From: Blakeslea trispora
Lineage: Eukaryota > Mucoromycota > Mucoromycetes > Mucorales > Choanephoraceae
Direction of reading: 5' to 3'
DNA length: 64,000 bases
NCBI GenBank assembly: GCA_025331445.1
Contig: JAIWNE010000011.1
Location: 434,001 to 498,000 of the forward strand
Each line of letters opens with the position of its first letter. Within the stretch, counting starts at the first letter, position 1. The notes under the pieces were generated by a model, which made no database searches, was not told the origin of the DNA, and saw only the letters and a program-made list of their open reading frames with translations. The position numbers were made by a program, and so were the translations under genes. Shown piece by piece: positions 9,836-21,513 of the stretch.

Positions 9836-11723
9836 ATGTATACGCCTACGCCTTGTCATTGTAAAACTAGAAACTACTCTTCTATTAGAATAATAAGCGC
9901 AGAGAAACAATCGTCTGATTCTGTTCATCCTTCTTCAAGTACTTTTGTTGTTTACACTATTCATACAGACGTACGTATGTTTTATCTTCTTCTTTTTTTT
10001 TTAGTACAAGCAAACTTTTTCTTATCAAATTAGTATAGACAGAAAAAGATGTCAAGAGAAGATACAGCGAATTCGAATCATTTCGAAAATCACTTATTAA
10101 GCTATATCCCATGTGCCTTGTTCCTCCTATACCAGAAAAGCATTCATTATGTATGGATTTCCCATTTATCTATTTTAAAAAAAAAAAGAAACTAGCTAAT
10201 AATAATGGGAAAAAAATAGCCGACTACACAACTCATAAACAAAAGGATGATAGCATCATGGTCGAAAAGCGTAAACGGATGCTAGAGCGCTTTTTGAAGC
10301 GGGTATCAGACCATCCAATCTTGAATCAGGAACATGTCTTTCATCGCTTCCTTGACAACCAACACACTTGGGTAGATTCTGTGGTATACAAAAAAAGTAA
10401 AAGAGTACTCATTCCTCCATCTCTTCTAGTTGGATATTATGCATTCACCTCCTCTTTCTACTTTGCCAAGGGATCCATTATTACCTAGTGAAAGTTCACT
10501 TGCCAGCGCAATCACAAACAACTTACCTTCCGCAGCTATGCATCCACCACATAGCTCGATTATACCTATTCCCTCAAAGTCATACACATTAAAATACCCA
10601 GATAAAGAATTTGACCAATCCGAATCAAAAGTAACTAAACCGGTTCAACAGGTGTCTTTGCAGTTTGAGAAATCTCAAAAACGTATAGTTCGTCGGCTAG
10701 GAGGTATAGTTACCATGCTTGCTTTGTGACCAAAAAAAAAATAAAAAGAAAGGGATACTAACCAATTCAAAAAGATTTAGCCTACGATTATGCTGAATTA
10801 GGCTCAGCTTATAATGCGCTTAGTTTAAACGAAACAGGACAATTATCGAATTTGATAGAGAAGATAGGTCAAGTTGTGGATGACTCATGTACAACAACAA
10901 AGCAGATGATTCAAACTCTGGAAATTGAGTTTTCCGAACATGTGCAGGATTATACACAATATATACAGATTGCCAAAAAAGTGTTACAGTATCGTCGCTT
11001 GAAACAAGCACAGATTGAGCTGATGGAAGAAGCGATCGATAGCAAAAAGGGCTTGTTACGTGGCCTGGTGAAGACGGAAGAGGAAGCCCAGAAACTCAAG
11101 CTGGATCTCGATAAGCATCTCTTTGAAGACACACCACATGTTCAGCGTCCAGTGACTGTTGCTTCAAAGGCAATACGTCACGAAGAACAGGAATCAAATG
11201 AGCAAGTAGAAGATGAACAAGAGGAGAATAGTATGATTGATACAGAGTCAATTGAGGATGGATTTTCTGCTATCATTAAAAGCCCAGTTCAAGAAGGCTC
11301 GATAAAAGAGGAAGCTTCTTTGGATTATCCAACGAATGCAAGCGCATCTGTCCTGAGAGCCTCCAAAAATCAAACGAAGCGCTGGTCTTCACCTCGCAAA
11401 CTGATCTCTGCTGTTACATATACGATCCAAGGTATGATCGATACTGATCCAGAGCAGACTAGGCGTAATCAGATTGATAAGCTCAAGTCTAATATTGAAC
11501 AGGTATGAAAGTAAACTAAATTCTACAACAACAACAACAACAAAGAATCTTATTATTTCTGCCTTTAGTTGGAACATACGAAAACAACCACAAGAAAGGA
11601 ATTGAAGGAAATTTCATTGATAATCCATCAAGAATTTGAGAGGTTACAGCTTCAAAAGGAGGCTGAAATTCGATCCATTCTAATATCATTTGCAAAGATA
11701 CATGTCATTTACTGCGAACAGGT

Positions 11724-11760
<37 letters not shown>

Positions 11761-11860
11761 ATACACACATACACAGCACTCACTTTAGCTATGGTAGAAT
11801 GCTACTTCTTGGGAAACAGTGCGTAATGAACTAAGTTCAACCATGGAAACAATGAAATAA
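9836..11860 (+). CDS. SNX4: Sorting nexin SNX4/ATG24-type PX-BAR protein, seven exons
   Basis: Exons are 9836-9970, 10039-10150, 10220-10383, 10430-10703, 10775-11502, 11569-11721 and 11798-11860, giving 542 aa with every phase consistent. SNX4/Atg24 binds PtdIns3P on endosomes and works in recycling and selective autophagy. The PX domain (about residues 14-140) shows KRRYSEFESFRKSLIKLYP, the PPIPEKHSL loop and ERFLKRVSDHPIL. A long helical BAR-like region follows (DLAYDYAELGSAYN onward). The protein ends in a short exon encoding NATSWETVRNELSS. Intron 4 contains a perfect TACTAAC branch site, and the last intron holds an AT microsatellite. The start is the first ATG of exon 1. Transposon copy 2 ends 111 bp upstream, so the native promoter is probably altered. 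An extra 5' exon cut off by the transposon cannot be excluded. Confidence 0.9.
11727..11756. repeat. AT microsatellite in the last SNX4 intron
   Basis: A run of TA dinucleotides lies within the intron 11722-11797. It is intronic and would not alter the protein. Confidence 0.8.
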
Positions 11861-11986
11861 ACATATTGATTATAAATGAGAGATTGTTCTTTATTTTAGA
11901 AAAGAAAATGATTTTTATGATACATGCTTAGATAAATGGGATGCTATAGGTGTTGATGAATGAAAAAAGAATTTGGTTTGTTTCTC

Positions 11987-14900
11987 TTAGAAGTTTTCAC
12001 GCATGAATTCGAAGAAAGCAAAGTTATCAGGATGAGCACCATACTTGTAAACGAATTGAGAGGCCAAATAGGCACCAAAAATAGCCTTAACATAGGTTTC
12101 AGGTACACGCTCCAACAACTTGTCAAGACCAAGAGTTTCAAGAAGCAACTTGGGGAAAGCACGAGTCAAGACAGTGGTACGCAATGACTCATTGTCCCAA
12201 AGACCAGAGCTTTGCAATTGAGTTTGAAGTTGAACGATAGCGTTGGAGAGTTCGTCAGAGAGAATAGAGATAGGAGACTTTGTACGTTGGTGCTCACGCC
12301 ATAAGGCTTCGAATTCAATGGCAGCATTGTGTTCAATAATCTTTTGGACTTCCTTGACATAGTTGCTGTAGAATTCAGGAACATCGCCATTCTTGACACA
12401 CATGTGCTTGTCAAATTCTTCATCATTGAATGCCAAAGCAGCCAAGACTTCAAGAGAAGAGGAGGTAACACCACCCTTGTTAGCGGAAGCATCCTTAAAG
12501 ATAACAACACCAGCTTTTTCGAGACGAAGACGAGCTTCTTGAGTGAAGAACAAGTTGGCACCTTCAACAATGTACTTGAAGAGAGGACCATTGCCACAGT
12601 CGATCAACTGTTGAACATTATCCAAACCAACAGATTCAGGACGACCACCACATGGAACAAAGACGCTAGATTGAGCCAAGGGGTTGGTGTGGAAAGTGTT
12701 ACGGAATTGGAGACCATTCTCGACAACAGTACCATCAGGCAAAGTGATGTTGTCTTCATCTACAAGTACACGGAAACCTTGAGGAGACAACTTGCTAGTA
12801 TCAAAGTTACTGATCATCAAACGAGAGTTGGCCAAGCGAGATAGTTCAGTACGATCAATACCAACAGCATCATAGAGGACACCAGAACCATCCACAATAG
12901 CAATTGTCTTGTCGTTTGAAATCTTGATCTCGTTTGAACCCAAATCACCATCAGGACCACCTGTTTGCAATTTGGTACATTCTTCTTCCTTTAATTCGAG
13001 CTTGCGATAGATACCCAAGACATATTGGTGAACAGATCGAGTTGTCATACCATAGGTGTCGTGAGGAATACCACCCAAAGATTGACTCTTACCAGTCGTA
13101 AAAGCCTTCCAGAAGCTAGCACCACGGCGACGAGCGTGTTGAGAAGCCCAATCCATGTATTCAGCAGTACCTTCGTCAGGACCAAAGAAGAGAATCTCAG
13201 GCTTTTCAGTCAAATCGACCAACTTGTCCTTGACGCCGATTGTTTCACCTTCAATCAAGAGGTCGAGAACAGAGTCAACGTACTTTTCAAAGGCAACCAA
13301 AGGCTTATCTTGTTGATCAATATCCAAAAGAATGGTACCCTTAGAACCGCCTTCAGGAATATCCTTGTTCTTACGTTGTTGTGTGTTGGCAAGGTTATAG
13401 TTTTCATCAAAGAGAGTACGCAAGTTGATTGAATAGGCTTCTCTGTTACGAGAACGGATCATACGAATACCACCACGAGCAACATCACTGAAACGGAGAT
13501 GGAAACCGCGGAATTCAGAACCAACCACCAAAAACATACCATAAAGGGGAGTAGGATATTCAATGTCAGGCAAGAACTTGGGATCCATACGGAAAGAGAG
13601 AGCTACCTTGGTTGTCTGGTAAAAGTTGGTCTTGAGGACATGCTTGTTGAAAGTCAAGAAGGATTCAAACACTAATTGCTCATGAGCGTTAGTGGTGACA
13701 GACTTAATACGCTTGCTGATATCATCCACAGACAAGACTTCCATATTGGTCAAACGTTGATAAGAGATAGTAGGTTGCAAAAAGGCCTCGCGTTGGTTGA
13801 CATAATGAGTAGTAGCAAAATTGGCATAGAGCACCTTGATCAATTCAGGATATCTCTTCATGATTTCAAGGATGTATTCACGAGTGAATGTATCTTGACG
13901 AAGACGCTTTTTCAACTTGGAAAGGACTTCCTCGTGAACGGGGTTAGAGCGATCCAAAATAGAAGTCAGACTCAAGAATTCTTTGCCCAGACGGTTAAGG
14001 AAATGTTGAGCAAAGATCCAACCAACATAACCATAGACCATTTCCTGAACAGAGAGCTTGTTGGTTTGGAAGTATTGTTGAAGAGGAGTAATAGGAAGAC
14101 AGTATAAGAGAGAGACTTCCTTCATGACTTGGTAGATAGAGTGCTCAATAGGGGCAGCCTTTGATTGAGGTGTAGGGTGTAAATATAGACCGATGATCGT
14201 CACGCCATTTGAAAATTGTTCTACCACACAATGTTACTTTTTTTTCCCAGGCTTCAAATCAAAGAACACTTACCAACATATTTACGAGTGGAATACAAAT
14301 CATAGTAGTGGTACAAGTCAGAAACGGCAGAGAAAAAGCACTTGGTGCTTCTTTGACGATAACCAATAATAAGACGTTTTTCACGAGAACCTTTGACTTC
14401 GTACATTTCAATCACAGGACCGGTACGTTGAAGCACGTTCTGCATAACGTCTTCATAAATCTTGAGTGTATAATCAGTTGCCTTACGCAAAAAGTTCTTA
14501 TCGGCTACTTGCTTGATGTCTGTTTCTTGTTCAGGAGTAGGTGTTGTGGTTTCAAATTCACACTTGGTAACAAAATAACTACGAATCTGAGAGGTCAAAC
14601 CACCACCGTTGGAGCTTGAACGATAAGACTCGACACGATAGGCTTCAGAAGGGGTAGAGTTGTCCAAGAACTTTTCATCAATTGTTCTTTCATATTGAGG
14701 ACCATGCACTTGGGAAACACCAGGCTCAGAAGAATGGATATATACAGCAGCGTCTTCAGTTTCCTTTTGCAAATTGATGTCTAACACGTTTTCATTTTTG
14801 GTATAAGCAAGAATCTTGGCACCATAGAGGGACATGATGTGATTAGAGATAGTTTCAACACTCTCCAGTGTGAAATAATAATCATCAATGCTGAGATTAC

Positions 14901-15115
14901 TATAGAGAGTCTTTAGCAAACAATCCACTCTCTCCTCCTTATTCCTATATAACTTACTTGTAGAACCATTGGACTTCGTTCTTGACTAGTTCCTTGGGAA
15001 GGAAACCAAGTTGTTCAAGGTTTTCACAGACCTTTTGCATTTGAGTTTCTTTTTCAGCAAAAACGTTAGTAGCATAGCCACTTTCGTTATTGAGAATACG
15101 TGTAGTGTCTTTCAT
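11987..15115 (-). CDS. GDH2: NAD-specific glutamate dehydrogenase, large type, three exons
   Basis: Exons in coding order are 15115-14958, 14899-14274 and 14220-11987, giving 1005 aa, the usual size of the fungal 115-kDa NAD-GDH. It converts glutamate to 2-oxoglutarate and ammonium, linking nitrogen metabolism to the TCA cycle. The N-terminal part has the family pattern ESGYATNVF and NEVQWFYNNLSIDDYYF. The catalytic part shows ARGGIRMI, the active-site lysine motif EGGSKGTILLD, FFGPDEGTAEYMDWA, GGIPHDTYGM, the dinucleotide-binding GGPDGDLGSNEI, and IVEGANLF followed by FKDASANKGGV. I see no gap or frameshift. It is convergent with SNX4, with only 126 bp between the two stop codons. A CCAAT-type element lies about 225 bp upstream of the start. 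Confidence 0.96.
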
Positions 15116-15339
15116 AGTAAAAAGGGGGGAAATAGAATATATATCTATGGATATAGATGAATTAAGTAAAAAAAAAAAAAAGAGAAGAATACACTATTCA
15201 AATTTTGGTATTTATATCAAAAAACAAAAGCTAATGTGAGTTTAGCACAAAAGTGAGTCAGACATGTATTTTAAGGCACAATTTCTCCGCAAAAAGGGAA
15301 AGGGAGAGGTATTAATATAGAATACACTAAATGGCGCAA

Positions 15340-15353
15340 TTTTGATTGGCTGA
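15340..15353 (-). promoter_or_regulatory. CCAAT-box (NF-Y/HAP type) element upstream of GDH2
   Basis: TTTTGATTGGCTGA on the plus strand reads TCAGCCAATCAAAA towards GDH2. CAGCCAATCA is a strong match to the NF-Y/HAP consensus. The identical 14-mer occurs at 47553-47566 upstream of the PPR gene. HAP complexes activate respiratory and nitrogen-linked genes in yeasts and moulds; action here is inferred. Confidence 0.55.
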
Positions 15354-15660
15354 ATCGTGAGAAAATTGTCACTGAGCTATTTCGAACGGCTTTTTAACTT
15401 TATTTTTGTTCCTAAAATACAAAGCGTGAAGACGAACAAAAGATAACAAGTTTATCTTGAAATAAATAATGAAATATAAGAGAAAATAAGATAAGATATG
15501 ACTGGCGTGTTGATAGAAAAGCAACCCAAAAGAGTGACTTTTTTTTTGTTTGTTTCTAAAGTGCGTTTCTTCTGTCTGTCTTTCTTTCTTTTTTTTTTTT
15601 TTTTACCCACAGGCTGGAAGGATTGGTTTTAAAATGTTCTTTTTTTATTTTCTGACTAGA

Positions 15661-16092
15661 TCCATCATACCGCCAGAATATTAGTCATAGGCCCATTTGA
15701 TTGGACAGCGTTGTATGTTACAAGATGTGGGGTAAATCATCACTTTTTTAATACAATCTTCTCCCGCCAAACCACATTCAAGGTAAGTTATCCGAGGATC
15801 TTGGACTAGATTTCAAGGTGGTTTGAATGAACTGAAATTTACCACTTGAACTCTCTCTTTTTCTTTCTTTTAGCAGAGAAATAAATGGCAATCATTTGTA
15901 AATAGCACATTCGAATGTTCTTTAGATGCTTCAATTATACACTTGTGCGCTTCTACAAAATCCTTGGGTCCTGATTACATCATACGCACCTCCACTTTTC
16001 TTAAACCCGCTAAAGCCTCTTTGGGGCTCATGGTTTTGATGTGCCTCTGAAATACCCAAGCAAATAGAATGCGATTCAAATCTTGCTTCAAT
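15661..16092. pseudogene. Coding-like patch of unknown family, strand ambiguous
   Basis: On the plus strand two open segments (about 15661-15781 and 15873-16050) are joined in phase by a canonical intron, GTAAGT at 15782 to TTTTAG at 15872, and the second ends with a stop. On the minus strand an open stretch after a CAG acceptor (16092 down to 15870) reads protein-like, with NRILFAWVFQRHIKTMSPKE, then one in-frame TAA, then GPKDFVEAHKCIIEASKEHS. I do not recognise either product. It could be a decayed gene on the minus strand or a small unannotated gene on the plus strand. Confidence 0.3.
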
Positions 16093-18191
16093 CTGTATTG
16101 AAAAAAAAAAATGAAGGGGATTTTTGGTAAATGAATGGAGCTATTCTCTAAATCATCTAGACTTCTTTTCTTGGGGGGAAGTTTAAAGTTTGATTTTTCA
16201 CACAGATCAAAAATAAACCATCTCCAATTTTTTTTTTATATGAACACTGCATCTACTTGCATTTTTATTTTATTCTTAACGAAGAAAGTGTTTAACTTGA
16301 CTGAGTAATAAAAAGGGGGGTCAATTTCTTGATGTAAATACTGATGTTTGGCTTGAAAATCATACAATTGTCTTTCTTGACATAATATATAGGTTAAGGA
16401 TTAACATTGAGTTTCACCAATGGTGTTCATTGTGAGAAAATACCTTTTTTTTTTGTGCAGCCATGGGACCCAGTGCTATTTTATGATAATCATTTAAACA
16501 AAATTTTAGCAGTCAATAAGCAGCATGATGTGTACTATGAAAGAATGCTGTTATGGTATGTAAGGCATGGTAGGAGATTATCCGTATTGCTTACAAACAT
16601 TAGATCAACTGATATCAGCCTCATACTGTCTGGTTTCACTCTATAGCTACATCTCCACTTGTAAACAATGCATAGATTCGGTGCCTTCATTTGAATAACA
16701 GAAAGAAGAAAATTATTACAGGGACAATCTTCTCATAAGCTATTCGTACATTCAAAGCCCAATAACAAGTTTTAGTTGTATTGCAATAGTTGACAAGTTG
16801 TACTTGTATGTCAAGCAAAATAAAGAAAAAAGAAAGTCTGTTACTACCACTGGTAATGTTGCATAAGAAGAAAATACGTTCCATACCTCAACATTGTAGT
16901 CAAACAAGTATTCAAGGGATGCTCTAGTTTGTTCCAGTGTCTTTATTATAAATATATCCTAATGCTTGCTGACTCTCTTAAATATATACACATACACACA
17001 AACACTTTTTCAGTGATGCTTTGTAAAGTATTGCATTATCACAATCCACATCGCTACTGTTGCACTGCAAACAATCGCTTCGATATAGTAATATCTCCAA
17101 GCAAATTTCCTGTAAACACGCATACACACGCAATAAATCTCTTCTATCCATGGGGTTTGTTTCGACAACTTTGTATTGAAACAGGTACAAGCGGAAGATA
17201 AACTCACTCGTTATGATATTTTTACCCCACATTTTTTTTTTTTATTCTGAACAACAGTTTGTACAACTTGAAGAATGCATGGAACTTTTCTTGGAACCAG
17301 AGTGGTCTCTTTGCCAGTAAATTGAAACGCAAACAAAAGAATGATGTGGACATAAAGTGTTTTGGTGATCCAGGCTGGTAAGCAACTTGCCTAAAACAGA
17401 GAAAGATGAAACACGAACGGACAACCGCTCTTAATCTTTCGAGACATACACATTCTACATCCATGTGTTCGTGCACTGATAACGTTTATCGCTTGTACAA
17501 TAAATAAAAAAATGTCCTCTTTATCTATATATGTATATATCACCCAGTATGGTATGCTACTCCTTACCTGTACTCTATCTACAAAGAAACAAGAAAGCAT
17601 GGGTAGATATGACGCAAAAGTAAAGAAAAAACCCCCTTCATGATTGATGTTTGTAGCAGACAATGTTGAGTAATGTTTTTTAGGAATTTTCTGAAGAAGG
17701 TCTATAGGTTTTGTATAAAGTGATATACTCCCGTTGTGTCTTCATTTGCTATTTTATATAGTAATCACTTGACTCAAGTGTGTGATTTTCAATAAGAAAG
17801 TAGATTAAAGAAGCTCTCCTGCTTTCTTTATGCTAAATAATCCTAAAGAACTTAAAGACAAGAAAGATTGAATAGAACGAATATTCAAGAGGTATTACAA
17901 TGCCGCCTCTTTCACACATTTTCTCGGTTTAATGGTCCTCTCCTATTCTTTGAATATCAAGAAGTAATGAGTGACTCTGAACGTACCAACACGATATGTA
18001 GCACACATAAGCAACATGGATAATAAGTGTCCTTCTTGAGAATTATTGGTAGGCATTGTATCAACAAATGATGCTTATTTGAATTTTTTTTTTTAGAAAA
18101 AAAAATTGGCTTGTTTTTCCAAGCAAAAGAGCCCCGCCCCCCTCCTCTCTAATTGTTCAATTTTTTTTTATTCTTCTTTACTCTTTTCAAG

Positions 18192-18617
18192 ATGTCATCG
18201 GTTTACGATCACGTCAAGAAAGGTTCCCTCAAATTCAAAGGAGGGGACTCTTCTTCTATAAAGTAAAGTATGCTACCTCTGTTGATGAACATCATCTGAT
18301 CTCTATATTAGAAAGAAAAAGAAGAAATCTTCAAAATCAGACAAGGATAAACTCGAACGAGCCCTTCGTGAAGAAAAGCAGGAGCCTTATTTCGAATTAG
18401 AAAAGACAGAGGCAGAAAAGAAGTTTGAAGAAACAAAGCGTCAGAGAGTAAAGTAGCACTAGCGTTTTAGTGGTTCAGTTTATTAACTTGTTTATAGCAA
18501 ATGGAGCGTGTTTCTAAAGCAGCATCTAAATCACACAAGGATCGTGTTCAAGAGTTTAACCAACGACTGGAGAAACTCAGTGAACACCATGATATTCCTA
18601 AGGTTGGACCAGGCTAA
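18192..18617 (+). CDS. FAM32A: FAM32A-family protein, three small exons
   Basis: Exons are 18192-18262, 18312-18447 and 18498-18617, giving 108 aa, close to the 112 aa of human FAM32A. Members are spliceosome components; human FAM32A acts as a late-stage factor that stabilises the 3' splice site at exon ligation. Family features visible are the start YDHVKKGSLKFKG, a lysine-rich block of consecutive K residues, RQRQMERVSKAASKSHKDRV, and the C-terminal EHHDIPKVGPG, which matches the EHYDIPKVSW end known in animals. The gene is missed by simple open-frame searches because no exon exceeds 140 bp. It is convergent with ELP5, 85 bp between stop codons. Confidence 0.93.
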
Positions 18618-18702
18618 TATTGGATAACAATAATAAAGAAGAAAGACTATTTAAAGGATTTTTTTTTTATTTGTGTCTATGCTTGTACTTTTTTTGTTAT
18701 TA

Positions 18703-19810
18703 TTAAATGTCTAAATCTTCATCGGGATCTTCATCATCAAAGTCATCTGCAGCATCGGGATCATAATAGATCAAACCTCCACTCTTCTTTTCTTCCTCAG
18801 TAGAAACTTCCAATTGCTGTGCTTTCATAAAAGGTAGCACTAGGCTATCCTTGGCCTTTCTTTGTTCCTCTGTCAATGAAAGGTTAAATGATAGATTGGC
18901 TGTCGGATCTGATTTCTTGTCTACTTCCATAGCTTCTATCTCTTCAGGCTGTTGCTCCACTACACCTGTTAACTGACTCACGGGTACAACATCCAGATAA
19001 CCCTTACTATTCAGCACAAAACCATCTGAATGGTACTGTACCTTACCACTCTTTTTGCGCCATTCAATATGAGCAATACCACCCTTTGTGGTACAGTTCG
19101 AGGTTACTGTAAGATAAGAAAATGTGTCTTGAGGAATAAATCCAGTTAATGCTGACTGAGTCTCAAAGTGAGTGCGCTCTTTTAAAGGCTCAAGCTGAAT
19201 AATGACCGAGGCTAAGCGAGTCAACGAGCTTTGTAATGCAAGTCCTGACTTGGCTACCAGCTTTAGATCAGAATGAAATCCAATAGCAAGTCGACTGGAT
19301 TCTGTTGTTTGTAGGCAGTTTGCATTCAGTATGATTCCCTCACTCTAGAAAAGTATAGATGATGTCCTTACCGGTAGTTAAGGATTCTAATGACTTGACC
19401 AACTGATAAGTACGCTGTTGCGAGATTTGGGCGAATGGTATGAGAGAGTCTACAATAAGCTGAAAGTTGGGTGATGTTAAAGTCTTGTTGATGACTGTTG
19501 ATAGAATTGATTTCTCAATTGCTTGAATATCTGTAATTTTGACTGTATTCTGACAGTTGTGATCAGAGGCATCATCCCAGCCAAATGGATCTGAGTAACA
19601 GTCAACGATAAATATATTGCTATCATGGCTGAAACGTTCGCGCCATGCCTGAGGTGAAGTTTCTGTCAAGATAGCGATCACTGTCTTGTTGTCGTCTAGT
19701 GCGCGCTTACTTATATCTATCAAGAGTGGAAGCGAAGAAAGACGAATGGTGTCGTTTATCAAAATAAATGAAGTCGAATTCTTGTTGGCTAATATTTGTT
19801 CTAATGCCAT
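18703..19810 (-). CDS. ELP5: Elongator complex subunit 5, two exons
   Basis: Exons in coding order are 19810-19372 and 19301-18703, giving 345 aa. Elp5 (Iki1) forms the Elp4-5-6 ring of Elongator, which drives wobble-uridine modification of tRNAs. The N-terminal RecA-like fold starts MALEQILANKNSTSFILIND. The C-terminal part has the conserved NLSFNLSLTEEQRKAKDSLV block and the terminal IYYDPDAADDFDDEDPDEDL, highly typical of the family. I placed the acceptor at ACAACAG (19302), giving a 70-bp intron. The nearer TTCTAG would make a 27-bp intron and a frame break. No Walker motif is expected in Elp5. Confidence 0.92.
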
Positions 19811-20991
19811 TTTCTTAAATAATAAGTGCTTATTAGACAAAAAAAAAAATATATATATATAAAAAAAAAAAGTACAACTTTGTATTGGAGAAACGGTCAC
19901 TGTTGGCTCCATTTTAGAGTCTCCGCCACAGGCGTGTTGAAATGATTGCAAATAAAGCTAGATGAAAACCAATGAGGGCCAGCTTTGTGGCCTTTATTGT
20001 TTCTTGAAGAGAGCAGAAGATGCAATCGAAAGCATTATGCCTATGTGGCCAGTCAATGGTGGGAAGGATGTTGTTCAGGCTGATTTGTCGATCAGCACTC
20101 AAATCAATTAGCTCTTCATATGTGTATGTGCAACCCTTTTTTTTTTTAGAAACGATGTATTTTATTTCTAGTCCAGGACAGACTCTTGTTGAAGATGATG
20201 ATTTTAGACAGGGAAAAATATGACCTTTAGCAAAGCTGTTTCCTTTTACAATAATTGTAGTTTTGTGCTTTAATTCTCCATGGATTTCATTGAGTACATT
20301 GTTTTCTTTAAAAGTAAAAGCCTCGTTGCCTCAGACCTTTTGCAGTGATCTGATTAATTCAAGAATACTTTTTATAGTGCAAAATACTCTTAAATCAGAT
20401 AGATACTAGTGCTTAAGAAACTAGTTTATCTTTCAAGAATCTTAAGTCAGACGACTAATACACTAGCAAAAGAAGAAATGGTTGTATTCTTTAGAAATCT
20501 ACTGTTGCCTAAAGCTACTGAAAAACCTCAAATTTTTTGTGTTATGAGTGTTTTGGTGCTTGTTAAAGATAGATCACACAAAATGCAAAATGCAATCTTT
20601 ATACGATCGGGATCAATGGAACAAATAGAGATAAGACAAGAAGACCATTCATACTTGAGAGATTGAATTGGCTATAGAAGAGGTAGAGTAACAAGTATTC
20701 TGATTTGATTGAAGCGTAAAGTTGTTTTGGTCGATTCTGTCAGAACTCACTCTAGTACTTGAAATGGTATACTCTAAATCAATAAACAAATAAAAGTCGG
20801 CGATACCATCTCCGTCAGTTCGGTTGCCGGCAAAGATCTCCGTGAGCTCGGGCCCATTAAAGTTTTAAAAGGAGTGTATATGATTGGGTAAGTTGTGGCA
20901 TATATTTTTTTCTGTGAGACTAATATAAAAAAAGTTCATTTTTTGTGCTCTTCCCTGAAGATCTTTTTACATATCAAAAATAAGTTTTAAA
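19811..20991. other. Gene-poor region between ELP5 and the GNAT gene
   Basis: Poly-A and AT repeats lie just upstream of ELP5 (about 19840-19871). Most of the rest is featureless AT-rich DNA with open frames of 60-85 codons that I do not believe. An orphan exon-like segment at 20793-20887 is listed separately. Confidence 0.5.
20793..20887 (+). pseudogene. Orphan exon-like segment ending in a canonical 5' splice site
   Basis: An unusually GC-rich patch reads KVGDTISVSSVAGKDLRELG then PIKVLKGVYMI and ends at GG|GTAAGT, an ideal splice donor. The upstream side hits stop codons at once and no partner exon is visible downstream before the GNAT gene. It may be a gene fragment left by rearrangement. 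I do not recognise the family. Confidence 0.3.
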
Positions 20992-21513
20992 ATGCAAATC
21001 AAAGTTTTACAAGCTGATTCTACTCATGCTCAAGCACTATCAGAACTTGGCATTAAGACCTTCTGTGATACTTTCGGCGATGATAACCCTCCTGACGACC
21101 TCAATGAGTTTCTGAACTCCACCTATACACCCGAGATCCAAGAGATCGAATTAAAAGACCCATTTATCTATACATATATGGCTTTTGACTCTGAGAGCAA
21201 ACCTGTAGCTTTCTGTCAAATGAAGACCAATGGAAAAGTTTATGACTTTGTGGGTGATGCGGATGCTATAGAACTTGCTAGAATTTATGTTGACAAACGA
21301 TGCGTAGGGCAAGGTGTAGGCAAAAAGCTGATGGATACATGTTTTTCGAAAGCGAGAGAGCTTGGAAAGAAAACAATTTGGCTTGGCGTTTGGGAAGAAA
21401 ACACAAATGCTATCGAATTCTATAAGAAGCATGGCTTCCGCAAGGTTGGCTCCCATACATTCAAGATCGGTAATAAAATAGATACAGACGATGTTATGGC
21501 CAAATCTTTATAA
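20992..21513 (+). CDS. GNAT-family N-acetyltransferase, single exon
   Basis: The 173-aa protein starts at the first ATG (MQIKVLQADSTHAQ). The GNAT fold is clear: strands with IELARIYVDKRCVGQGVGKK, where GQGVGK is the acetyl-CoA pyrophosphate loop of motif A (Q/RxxGxG/A), then KKTIWLGVWEENTNAIEFYK and KHGFRKVGSHTF as motif B. The length and WEENxxAxxFYxKxGF pattern resemble the small cytosolic PaiA-like or spermidine acetyltransferase-like enzymes. The acceptor substrate cannot be read from the sequence. It lies alone between two gene-poor stretches and may be of bacterial origin, as intronless fungal GNATs sometimes are; that is conjecture. Confidence 0.88.
   Translation: MQIKVLQADSTHAQALSELGIKTFCDTFGDDNPPDDLNEFLNSTYTPEIQEIELKDPFIYTYMAFDSESKPVAFCQMKTNGKVYDFVGDADAIELARIYVDKRCVGQGVGKKLMDTCFSKARELGKKTIWLGVWEENTNAIEFYKKHGFRKVGSHTFKIGNKIDTDDVMAKSL

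Larger units (their letters stand above)
15117..18191. other. 3-kb gene-poor region upstream of GDH2
   Basis: This holds the GDH2 promoter, poly-T tracts and several short open frames with no family resemblance. The only coding-like patch is at 15661-16092, described separately. Frames around 16407-16646 and 16929-17201 do not resemble any protein I know, and I treat them as chance. Confidence 0.55.

Noticed and set aside
12166..14107. Long antisense frames opposite GDH2 and similar shadows over other genes
   Set aside because: The sense frame has unmistakable GDH motifs; antisense frames show no family features.
16407..17201. Open frames of 79-90 codons in the region upstream of FAM32A
   Set aside because: No recognisable domain, no supporting splice sites, random composition.
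19276..19371. A 27-bp intron (GTAAGG to TTCTAG) in ELP5
   Set aside because: Too short for a spliceosomal intron here and out of phase. A 70-bp intron ending ACAACAG restores the frame and the conserved sequence.
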